This document shows, one piece after another, positions 14,495 to 23,378 of a DNA stretch of 64,000 nt. The position numbers and the translations under genes are program-made. Where the stretch lies: the NCBI GenBank assembly GCA_030424595.1, contig JAUHWG010000015.1:171030-235029 (forward strand), given 5' to 3'. Under the pieces are notes generated by a model. It saw only the letters and a program-made list of their open reading frames with translations. It was not told the DNA's origin and made no database searches. Numbering within the stretch: the stretch's first letter is position 1; the number at the start of each line of letters is the position of its first letter. The DNA comes from Polyangia bacterium (GTDB lineage: Bacteria; Myxococcota_A; Polyangia; Nannocystales; Nannocystaceae).

Positions 14495-17400
14495 TCAGCC
14501 CCCCTGAGCGGCGCTGAGATCGACGGCGACGAGCCAAAGGTCACCGGCCTCATCGCCGGCGAGGAGATCGGCGTCGGCGTCGCTGTCTTCGGCCAGCGCA
14601 GGGGCGAGCGCGAGGGCGCTGAAGGGGTGGCCGCTGCTCAAGGTGGCGAGGCAGCGCTCGTCGCCGAGCGACCAGAGTCGGAGGCTCCGATCGACGCCGA
14701 CGCTGACGACGTGCTCGTCGTCGACAAAGCCGACGCCGACGACGGCCCCCGCGTGCGCCCGCAGGGTCGCCCGTTCGCGGCCGCGGCGGAGGCTCCAGAG
14801 GCGGAGGGTCCCGTCATCACCGGCCGAGAGAAGACGCTTGCCGTCCGGGCTGGTCGCGAGCGCTCGCACGGGACCCTCATGGCCGGCGAGGGTCATCAGC
14901 TCGCGCCCATCGGTCGGGTCCCAGGCGCGGATCATCCCGTCAGCGCCGGCCGAGAAGAGGCGGCCGGAGGGCGCATAGAGGCAGCTGTGCACCTCACCGC
15001 GGTGACCGCTCAGGGTCCGCAGCTCCTGGCCGGAGGCGAGCTCCCAGACCTTGAGGGTGGCGTCGTGGGAGGCGGAGGCGAGGTGGGCTCCGTCGGGGCT
15101 GAGGGCGCAGGCGGAGACCCACTTGTGGTGGCCGACGAGCGCGCGGGTCTGGAGCTGGCGGGCTGTGTCCCAGATCCGGATCGTGCGATCCGAGCCGGCG
15201 CTTATCAGGGTCTCGCCGGCGGCGCTGAGGGTGGCGCCGAGGACAGCGTGCTCATGGCCGGCGTAGACCCCCCGCGCCGCGCCGCTGCGGCGATCCCAGC
15301 GGCGGAGCGTCCCGTCAGCGCCGGCGCTGTAGAGAAGCTCGCGATCGATGAGGCAGGCGCGGATCGCCCCCTCGTGGGCGTCTGAGGCGTCGGGCCCGAC
15401 GATCTCCTGGGCGCCCGCGGAGCCCGCGAGCCGCCAGCGGCGGATTGTGTGGTCCTTGCCGGCGCTGTGGAGGGTGGTGGCCGCCCGGTCGCCGAGGGCG
15501 ACGGTGACCATCTTGGTGTGGCCGCGGAGCTCCCGGTGATCGCCGCCCCCCGAGAGATCCCAGAGCCGCAGGCTCCGATCGCGGGAGCTCGAGAGGAGGC
15601 GCTCCCCGCCGAGGAATCGACAGGAGGTGACCCAAGAGCCATGTCCGTGGAGCTCGTGCTCGACCGCGCCGTCGGCGAGCGACCAGACCCAGACCCGGTT
15701 GTCGTAGGAGCTGGCGGCGACCGAGCTCCCCGAGGGTCGGAAAGAGATCCCGCTGACCGCGTATTCAGGCCCGTGGAGGGTGCGCGCGAGGCTGAGGTCG
15801 GCGGTCGTCCAGAGCTTGACGCTCTTGTCGTGGGAGCCGGTCGCGACGGTGCGAGCGTCGGGGCTGAGGGCGATCGCGGTGCCGCCGAGCTCATGGGCGA
15901 GGACGCGGCCGCGCTCGCGGAGCTCGGCGCCGTCGCGGGCCCAGACGATGAGGAGGCCGTCGGCCCCGATCGATACGAGCGTTCCCCCGTCCGCGCTGAT
16001 CGCGAGCCCCTCGATCCCGCCCCCATGACCGGCGTAGCGGCCGAGCTCGGCGCCTGTGCGGGGATCCCAGAGGAGCAGGAGACCGTCGTCGCTCGCGCTC
16101 AGGAGATGACCCTCGGGGGTGAAGGTGCAGGCGTTGACCGGGCCGCTGTGGCCGCAGAGGCTGAGATGCTCGGCCCCGGAGGGGACCCGCCAGAGCTTGA
16201 GGGTGGTGTCGGCAGAGGCCGAGGCGAGGAGCTGCTCATCGTCGCTGAGCGCGAGGTCGGTGATCGCCCCGACGTGGCCCTCGAGGAGCGTCGTCGCGCC
16301 CTCGCGGTGGTGTCGTGGGAGGCGGCGGCGGAGCGCCGGGAGCCGGTCGCCGAAGAGCTCGCGGAGCGTCGCGTCGGAGAAGCCGCGGTCGCTGAGCTCG
16401 CCCCAGAGGAGCGCTGGGAGGGCCTGCGGAGCGGCGCGGAGCGGCGCAGCGGCGGCGATGAGCGAGGAGCGGAGGGCGCTCAGGAGCCGTGCGCGGGCGG
16501 GATCGGGGTCGAGCGCGGCAGCCTCACCGAGGTCGGCGACGACGTGACCGAGTCCGTCGGCGGCGATCGTCGTCGCGAGGAGATCGGTGTCGGCGGCGAG
16601 GTCGGAGACCGCGGGCCAGTCGGCGCAGCCGATGGCGTGGCGGAGTCGATGACGACGGGAGTAGACGGCGCCGAGGGAGGGGAGCGCCCGGAGAATGCGT
16701 CGGTGCGCGGCGACCCGGAGCGCTTCGTCGAGGATGGGACGCAGCGCGCCGCGGAGGCCCGGGAGGAGGGCGATCGTCGTCGAACTCGTGGGCCGCAAAA
16801 GCGGCGCCAGGATCCCGAGCGGGGCCGCGGAGCCCCGGGCGTCGTGGATGTCCGCGAGGAGCTCGGCGAAGACCTCGGCGTCGAGCGGCTGGGCGGCGAC
16901 GCAGAGGAGGGCGAGCGCCGCCGCGAGGGGTTCGCGGAGCTCCGCCGCGCAGCTGCGCGCGTCGGCGTCGGCGGCCAGGAGGGCGTCGAGGAGCGGGGCC
17001 GAGGATGTCGCGCCGAGGAGGAGCTGGCCGAGCGTGGCCGGGGTCGCCTGTCCTTCGTCGGGAGCGTCTTGGGCCTCCGCGGGGGCGGCGATCGAGCAGG
17101 TCTCGCGGTCTCCAAGGGCGGCGAGCCAGGGGCTTGAGCTCGTCGGCGGGTGAGAGGTGGCGATGACAAAGACGCCGCGCGGCAGCACGTGGGGGAGGAG
17201 GCGCGGGAGCGGGTTGTGGTGCTCCTCTGGGCCCTGCGCTCGCAGCTCGTCGAGCCTGTGGATGACGAGGAGGAGGGAGCGGCTCGGGGGAGCGAGGTGG
17301 CGCTTGCTCAGGCGGGAGAGGAGCTCGGGGAGGCGGCCGTGAAAGGGTGCGAGAGGATCTGCGAAGTCGGGAAAGCGGGCCTCGATCGCCGCCGCCAAGC

Positions 17401-17815
17401 GCTCGCGGAGGGCCTCGGGGCGATCTTCACCGTCATCGTCGGGCTCACCGTCACAGTCACCGTCAGCCCCGACACGGACCTCGACGATGACCTCACCGTC
17501 CTCCGCGAGCTCATCGAGCCAGGCTCGGAGCGTCGGCTCGAGATCCACCGTCGGCGGGGCGTCGATGAAGAGAAAGCCGCAGGGGCGGGTGACCTCGTCC
17601 ATCCAGGAGTCGAGCTCCCCGCGGAGCGCCGACAGAGGTCGCGGCGCAGGTGTGGACTTCCCCGGCGCCGTAGGTTGGCTCTCTTCGCTCACAGCTCTGC
17701 TCCTAGGCTGATCGCCGACCGCTCGGGCCTGCGGCGCAGAGGATACTGCGTCGTCGACGGGGAGGCGAGGCAGGCCCAGGGACGCTATCTCGGGCGGGGC
17801 GACGGCCGGCGTCAC
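14495..17815 (-). CDS. WD40-repeat protein with degenerate STAND NTPase region
   Basis: A 1106-residue protein. Residues about 60-220 follow the STAND NTPase layout: FLFIDAPPT where a Walker A loop would lie (81-89), then VGAD and an SRSLLLVIHRLDEL strand (178-191) where Walker B would be. The GxxGxGKS loop is absent and the first Walker B acid is His186. Residues about 220-490 are helical, Ala/Leu-rich. From about 495 to the end come roughly 14 WD40 repeats (GHxxxV...SxSxDxTLKLW), probably two propellers. There is no signal peptide. Best read as a cytosolic scaffold derived from a STAND signalling protein. It sits 54 nt after the DMT transporter gene and may share its transcript. The start is a GTG. 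Confidence 0.88.
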   Translation of the reverse strand: MTPAVAPPEIASLGLPRLPVDDAVSSAPQARAVGDQPRSRAVSEESQPTAPGKSTPAPRPLSALRGELDSWMDEVTRPCGFLFIDAPPTVDLEPTLRAWLDELAEDGEVIVEVRVGADGDCDGEPDDDGEDRPEALRERLAAAIEARFPDFADPLAPFHGRLPELLSRLSKRHLAPPSRSLLLVIHRLDELRAQGPEEHHNPLPRLLPHVLPRGVFVIATSHPPTSSSPWLAALGDRETCSIAAPAEAQDAPDEGQATPATLGQLLLGATSSAPLLDALLAADADARSCAAELREPLAAALALLCVAAQPLDAEVFAELLADIHDARGSAAPLGILAPLLRPTSSTTIALLPGLRGALRPILDEALRVAAHRRILRALPSLGAVYSRRHRLRHAIGCADWPAVSDLAADTDLLATTIAADGLGHVVADLGEAAALDPDPARARLLSALRSSLIAAAAPLRAAPQALPALLWGELSDRGFSDATLRELFGDRLPALRRRLPRHHREGATTLLEGHVGAITDLALSDDEQLLASASADTTLKLWRVPSGAEHLSLCGHSGPVNACTFTPEGHLLSASDDGLLLLWDPRTGAELGRYAGHGGGIEGLAISADGGTLVSIGADGLLIVWARDGAELRERGRVLAHELGGTAIALSPDARTVATGSHDKSVKLWTTADLSLARTLHGPEYAVSGISFRPSGSSVAASSYDNRVWVWSLADGAVEHELHGHGSWVTSCRFLGGERLLSSSRDRSLRLWDLSGGGDHRELRGHTKMVTVALGDRAATTLHSAGKDHTIRRWRLAGSAGAQEIVGPDASDAHEGAIRACLIDRELLYSAGADGTLRRWDRRSGAARGVYAGHEHAVLGATLSAAGETLISAGSDRTIRIWDTARQLQTRALVGHHKWVSACALSPDGAHLASASHDATLKVWELASGQELRTLSGHRGEVHSCLYAPSGRLFSAGADGMIRAWDPTDGRELMTLAGHEGPVRALATSPDGKRLLSAGDDGTLRLWSLRRGRERATLRAHAGAVVGVGFVDDEHVVSVGVDRSLRLWSLGDERCLATLSSGHPFSALALAPALAEDSDADADLLAGDEAGDLWLVAVDLSAAQGG

Positions 17816-17869
17816 GGGGCCCGGTGGCGGTCGCCGTCGCGGTCGTCGTCGCGTTCGTCATCGCGTTCG

Positions 17870-18760
17870 TCATCGCGGCGGTTCGCGGAGCTTCGCGGAG
17901 GGGCTCGCCGAGCGGGCGGCCCGCTGGGAGAGCCACGCCGCGCCGAGCATGATCGACCCGCCGAGGAGGAGCCGCGGGAGGTCGGTCTCTTCGCCGAAGA
18001 AGAGCAGCGCCGCCGCGATCCCGAGCGGGACCTTGAGGTTGTTCATCACCGCGAGGGTCGCCGGCGGGGTTCGGACGGCGCCGGCGTTCCAGGCGAAGAA
18101 GCCGACGCCGGAGGCGATGAGGCCGAGGTAGGCGAGGGCGGCGATCGCCGGGGCGTCGAGCTCGGCGAGCCCGGGCCATCCGCCGCGCAGGGTCGTGGCG
18201 ATGCCGGTGATGACGAGCCCGCCGACCAGGAGGAGGACGTGGGCCTGGCGATCGCGGAGCTCCGGCCTGCGGATGCGCAGGCGTCGGTACTCGATCTGGC
18301 CGACGGCGAAGCAGAGGTTGGCGGCCTGGACGAGCGCGAAGCCGCGGAGCAGGTCGCCCGAGCCGAGGTCGCGCTCGCTTAGGAGGGCCGCGCCGCCCAC
18401 CGCGAGGGCGGCGCAGAGGAGCCCGAGGGGCCGGATGCGGCGCTCTCGAAGATCGCTCCAGAGGACGACATAGATCGGCGTGAAGACGGTGAAGAGGGCG
18501 ATCTGATGGGCGCCGAGGTGGGCGTAGGCGCTCAAGTAGAGGACGTACATCAGCCCGTATTGGACCGCGCCTGTCGCCAGGAGCTGGGCGGCGAGGGGAC
18601 GCTCGCGGAGGGCCGGGCCGCCGACGAAGGGGGCGAAGAGGGCGACCGAGAGGAGCAGCCGCGCCCAGCCGACAAAGCCCGGGTCGAGGGCGGCGAGGCT
18701 CGTCTTGATGATGCCGAAGGAGAAGGCCCAGATGAGCGATGCGAGGAGTAGGTAGGGCAT
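17870..18760 (-). CDS. DMT superfamily (EamA) transporter
   Basis: 296 residues with ten predicted membrane helices arranged as two EamA repeats. The first begins at the N-terminus (LLLASLIWAFSFGIIK) and the second near residue 150 (LVQAANLCFAVGQIEYRR). The length is typical of ten-helix drug/metabolite transporters, which move amino acids, vitamins or nucleotide precursors; the substrate cannot be read from sequence. The C-terminus is Arg/Ser-rich, with a short CGTTCGTCATCG-like repeat just downstream. The WD40 gene follows closely on the same strand. Confidence 0.9.
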   Translation of the reverse strand: MPYLLLASLIWAFSFGIIKTSLAALDPGFVGWARLLLSVALFAPFVGGPALRERPLAAQLLATGAVQYGLMYVLYLSAYAHLGAHQIALFTVFTPIYVVLWSDLRERRIRPLGLLCAALAVGGAALLSERDLGSGDLLRGFALVQAANLCFAVGQIEYRRLRIRRPELRDRQAHVLLLVGGLVITGIATTLRGGWPGLAELDAPAIAALAYLGLIASGVGFFAWNAGAVRTPPATLAVMNNLKVPLGIAAALLFFGEETDLPRLLLGGSIMLGAAWLSQRAARSASPSAKLREPPR

Positions 18761-18984
18761 CGGTGGGGCTCTTCACAGGTCCGGGCCCGTGCTCGGAGCT
18801 CGTGCGCGTGATCATCGACGCTGAGACAAGCGGAGGGAGGATTCAGACGATTGGGGAGCCGTGACGGTCACTGCGCAGCCTCGCCTACGCTCGGTCAGCG
18901 CCCCCGCAACGCCGATACGATCCTCACCGCGGGTCGCCGCCCGGGCTTGCCGGGGGGCGGGCGTACCCGCGGTCGGCGGCCATC

Positions 18985-19242
18985 CTACGGCGTCAGAGTG
19001 CGCAGGGTGTCGACCGCGTGCACCGGCGCCATGTCGCCCGCCATCAGGTGGGCGATCGAGGAGTAGACCAGGCGTTGGGCGGCGACCCTGCTCTTGCCCT
19101 CAAAGACAGGCGAGGTGACGACGATGCTGTAGTGACCGCCGCCGCCCGAGACCTCGACGTCGGCGCCCTCGATCGCTGCGACGATGGAGTCGCGGATAGC
19201 GTCGGTGATGGAGCCTTTAAAGTCGGTCGGGTGTTCGCTCAT
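18985..19242 (-). CDS. BolA/IbaG family protein
   Basis: 85 residues from the ATG of MSEHP; the longer frame upstream reads through a tandem repeat and is not coding. The body matches the BolA fold: a helix (ITDAIRDSIVAAIEGADVEV), a Gly-rich turn (GGGGHYSIVV), a strand (SPVFEGKSRVAAQRLVY) and a C-terminal helix ending HAVDTLRT with the conserved HA-x-x-x-L. BolA proteins pair with monothiol glutaredoxins in Fe-S or iron handling and affect cell shape. It lies downstream of murC and murB on the same strand. The downstream gap contains a GC-rich CGGGTCGCC / GGCGGGCGTACCCG hairpin that may terminate transcription. Confidence 0.85.
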   Translation of the reverse strand: MSEHPTDFKGSITDAIRDSIVAAIEGADVEVSGGGGHYSIVVTSPVFEGKSRVAAQRLVYSSIAHLMAGDMAPVHAVDTLRTLTP

Positions 19243-19294
19243 GGCTCTGCTGTATAGCGGCCCGGCCGGGCCGCGGCAATCGCTGCGGTCCGCG

Positions 19295-19347
19295 ACGGGG
19301 ACCAGGACGGGGACCAGGACGGGGACCAGCACGGGGACCAGCACGGG
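19295..19347. repeat. 12-bp tandem repeat between murB and the BolA gene
   Basis: Four to five copies of GGGGACCAGGAC (the last copies with CAGCAC) lie in the gap between murB and the bolA-like gene. On the minus strand it reads as a Leu-Val-Pro-Val frame that extends the BolA frame, but no family member has such a leader. Confidence 0.8.
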
Positions 19348-19368
19348 GCGGAAGGCGCCCTCGTCCGG

Positions 19369-20339
19369 TCATTCGCCGATGATCTTGAGCTCGAGATCGA
19401 GGGTGACGCCGTGGACCTCGGCGACCTTCGCCCGGACGAGCTCGACGAGGGCGAGGAGGTCAGCGGCGGTGCAGGCCTGCCGCCGCTCGACGACCAGCCA
19501 GTTGGCGTGCTTGGGGCTGACGACGGCCCCGGCGACGCGCGTGCCCTTGAGCCCCGCAGCCTCGATGAGCCGACCTGCGTAGTCCCCAGGCGGGTTTTTG
19601 AAGGTCGAGCCGGAGTTGGAGACGCCGGTCGGCTCACGCTCGCGACGGCGGGCCCGGAGGCCCTGGACGTCGGCCTCGATCTCGGCGCGCGGTCGGGGCC
19701 TCAGCCCTAGGCTCGCGCCGATCACGATCTCGTCCGGGGGGAGGTCGGAGGCGCGGTAGCGAAAGCCGCAGGCGTCGTGATCGCGGCGGATGAGCGCGCC
19801 GTCGCGGCCCAGGGACCGGACCTCCGTGACCACGTCGGTGAACTCTCCGAGGTAGGTCCCGGCGTTCATCACCAGGCCGCCGCCGACGCTCCCCGGGACA
19901 CCGCCGAGAAATTCGATCCCGCCGAGCTCCCAGGCGAGCGCCGCCTTCAGCAGCTTGCCGGTGCTCGCCCCGGCCTCGACCTCGATCCGGCCGGGGGCGC
20001 CCTCGGGGTCGGGGCGGGAGACCTCGCTGAGGTGGCCCAGGTTGACGACGATCCCGCGGACGCCGCGATCGCGGACCAGGAGGTTGGTCCCGGAGCCTAC
20101 GAAGGTGACCGGGATCGCCCTGGCGTGGGCGCGCCCCAGGATCCGCTGGAGCGCGCTTATTCGCCGCGGACGGGCCCAGAGATCCGCCGGGCCGCCGAGG
20201 CGCAGGGTCGTGTGCCGCGACATCGGCTCGTCGACGCGGAGCTCGAGGTCGTCGGCGACGTCGCGGAGGTCGCCCAGGTGATCGAGGAGCGCAGCGCCCC
20301 GACCCTCACCCGCGCGCGCCTGGCTGACCGTCGAGCTCG

Positions 20340-20343
<4 letters not shown>
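19369..20343 (-). CDS. murB: UDP-N-acetylenolpyruvoylglucosamine reductase
   Basis: 324 residues. MurB makes UDP-MurNAc by NADPH-dependent, FAD-linked reduction of the enolpyruvyl ether, in the cytosol. Seen: FAD-binding block GSGTNLLVRDRGVRGIVV, GVPGSVGGGLVMNAGTY, catalytic-region SNSGSTFKNPPGDYAGRLIEAAGLKG and a C-terminal Glu in LDLELKIIGE. SNSGSTFKNP supplies the Ser general acid of the family. The GTG start overlaps the murC stop by 4 nt (GTGA), implying translational coupling. The first 35 residues are a variable leader. Confidence 0.96.
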
Positions 20344-21734
<1,391 letters not shown>

Positions 21735-21958
21735 GCGGGCTAGATCGGGCGAAGTGCGGTGGACGGCGCCCTGGAGGGCGTCTAGCAGGGTTTGAGCGAA
21801 AACAAAACCACAAAGAGAGGAGCTGTGTCGGCTGGGCTCTGCGGTGCTTGTCGTCACGGGGGGAACGCTCGGGGTCTCGTGGATCATCCGCTCGCCCGCT
21901 CATCGGTTCTGGCGTCGGTGCTGGCGTCAGTCTTGGCGCGGCCTGCCGGTCGGCGCGC

Positions 21959-23083
21959 ATGCGAGCGGGGCGCGTTGGCGTCGGCCTCGTTCTCGGCTAT
22001 AGCCCCTGTGTGCGCGAAATCGACCCCGCTCTCGCCCGCGATTTTGCCCGCGCCCTCGGACCGTGGTTTGCGGCGCATCAGCGCGATCTGGAGTGGCGAC
22101 GGACCCGCGACCCCTACTCGATCTGGGTGTCGGAGATCATGCTCCAACAGACCCGCGTCGACACGGTCCGCAGCTACTACACCGACTTTCTGAGGCGCTT
22201 CCCCGACGTCGGCACGCTCGCGGCGGCCGACGAGGAGAGCGTGCTCCAGGCCTGGAGCGGGCTCGGCTACTACCGCCGGGCGCGGCTCCTCCACCGCGGC
22301 GCCCGCTATGTCCACGGTGAGCTCGGCGGCGAGGTCCCGGCGACCGCGGAGGCCCTGCGCAAGGTGCCGGGGATCGGCCGCTACACCGCGGGAGCGATCG
22401 CCTCGATCGCGTTCGACCGGCCCGAGCCGCTGGTGGACGGCAACGTCGCCCGGGTGCTCTCGCGCCTCCTCGACATCGACGACCCCAAGCATCAGGGGGC
22501 GGACGCCGCGGTCCACTGGGGCTGGGCCCGGGCGATCCTCGAGGCCGGCTCGCCGCGGGTCCTGGCCCAGGCGCTGATGGAGCTCGGAGCGACGGTCTGC
22601 ACCCCGCAAAACCCGCGCTGCGACGAGTGTCCGACGCGGGCCCTGTGCTCAGCGAAGGCGGCGGGGAGGCAGTCGCTCATCCCCGCGCCGAAGAAGAAGA
22701 GCGCGTCGACCGAGCACGAGCTGTGGGCGGTGGCGATCGCCCGCCGCGGCCGGATCCTGATGGAGCGGCGGCCGGCGCAGGGGCTCCTCGCGAGCCTCTG
22801 GTGTCTGCCCTTGCTGCCCAGGGCCGGCGGACGGACCCGCCCACGACCGGCGGAGATCCGGGCCGCGACCGGGATCCAGGTCCGGACGGTGAAGGGCGAC
22901 GCCGAGGCTGAGCCGGTCCGCCACGTCTTCTCCCACCGGGTCTGGAAGCTCTGGCCCTGCACCGCGGCGGTCGTAGGCGACCTCGAGGCGCCCCCGGGGA
23001 TGATGTGGATCGCCGCCGGAGAGCGCCCCTCGGGGGGGATCCCCCGGGTCACCGAGAAGATCCTCGCCCGCCTCGGCTACTGA
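21959..23083 (+). CDS. mutY: A/G-specific adenine glycosylase
   Basis: MutY removes adenine mispaired with 8-oxoguanine. Seen: EIMLQQTRVDTV with the catalytic Glu, helix-hairpin-helix VPGIGRYTAGAIASIAF, catalytic-Asp region PLVDGNVARVLSR, and a 4Fe-4S loop with the standard C-x6-C-x2-C-x5-C spacing (CTPQNPRCDECPTRALC). The C-terminal NUDIX-like domain (ELWAVAIARRGRILMERRP, then HVFSHRVWKLW) recognises the oxidised base. About 374 residues. The ATG start gives a 17-residue leader; GTG at 22010 is an equally good start. Divergent from murC. Confidence 0.95.
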   Translation: MRAGRVGVGLVLGYSPCVREIDPALARDFARALGPWFAAHQRDLEWRRTRDPYSIWVSEIMLQQTRVDTVRSYYTDFLRRFPDVGTLAAADEESVLQAWSGLGYYRRARLLHRGARYVHGELGGEVPATAEALRKVPGIGRYTAGAIASIAFDRPEPLVDGNVARVLSRLLDIDDPKHQGADAAVHWGWARAILEAGSPRVLAQALMELGATVCTPQNPRCDECPTRALCSAKAAGRQSLIPAPKKKSASTEHELWAVAIARRGRILMERRPAQGLLASLWCLPLLPRAGGRTRPRPAEIRAATGIQVRTVKGDAEAEPVRHVFSHRVWKLWPCTAAVVGDLEAPPGMMWIAAGERPSGGIPRVTEKILARLGY

Positions 23084-23117
23084 GGAGGGCGATGGGTCCG
23101 GCGATGGGTCCGGCCCG

Positions 23118-23279
23118 AGCAGCCCGTGGCAAAGGTCCCGCTCGCTCTCCTTGCCCTCGTCGTCCCTCTCGGCTCAGCCAAAGCTCGCACTACGGCCCGG
23201 TACAGCGGCGTTTTGTCCACGCCAAGAGGACCGGCGATCGCGGCGCGAGAGCACACGGGACCGTCACCACGGGCTGGTC
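23118..23279. repeat. Long palindromic intergenic element, copy A (full length)
   Basis: The left end AGCAGCCCGTGGCAAAGG and the reverse complement of the right end (ACCAGCCCGTGGTGACGG) match closely, and pairing continues inward with mismatches to an apex near TACGGCCCGGTA. The whole element folds as one imperfect hairpin with arms of about 80 nt. It is closely similar to the copy at 62483-62646. It sits between mutY and the RND transporter gene, about 100 nt before the latter. No open frame or transposase is present. Confidence 0.75.
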
Positions 23280-23378
23280 GCCCTGGGCGCTAGCCGTGAG
23301 ATGACGCATGAAGAGCCCCCGCCCGGGGCTTTCAGCTTGCGCCCCTACCCCGGCAAAACGTAAGGCCTATCGACCCGA

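Noticed and set aside
15449..17137. 562-codon open frame on the plus strand
   Set aside because: Antisense to the WD40 protein, whose repeats are unmistakable on the minus strand.
19243..19344. Val-Pro-Leu leader on the BolA protein
   Set aside because: The leader is a reading of the 12-bp tandem repeat; BolA proteins start at the ATG after it.
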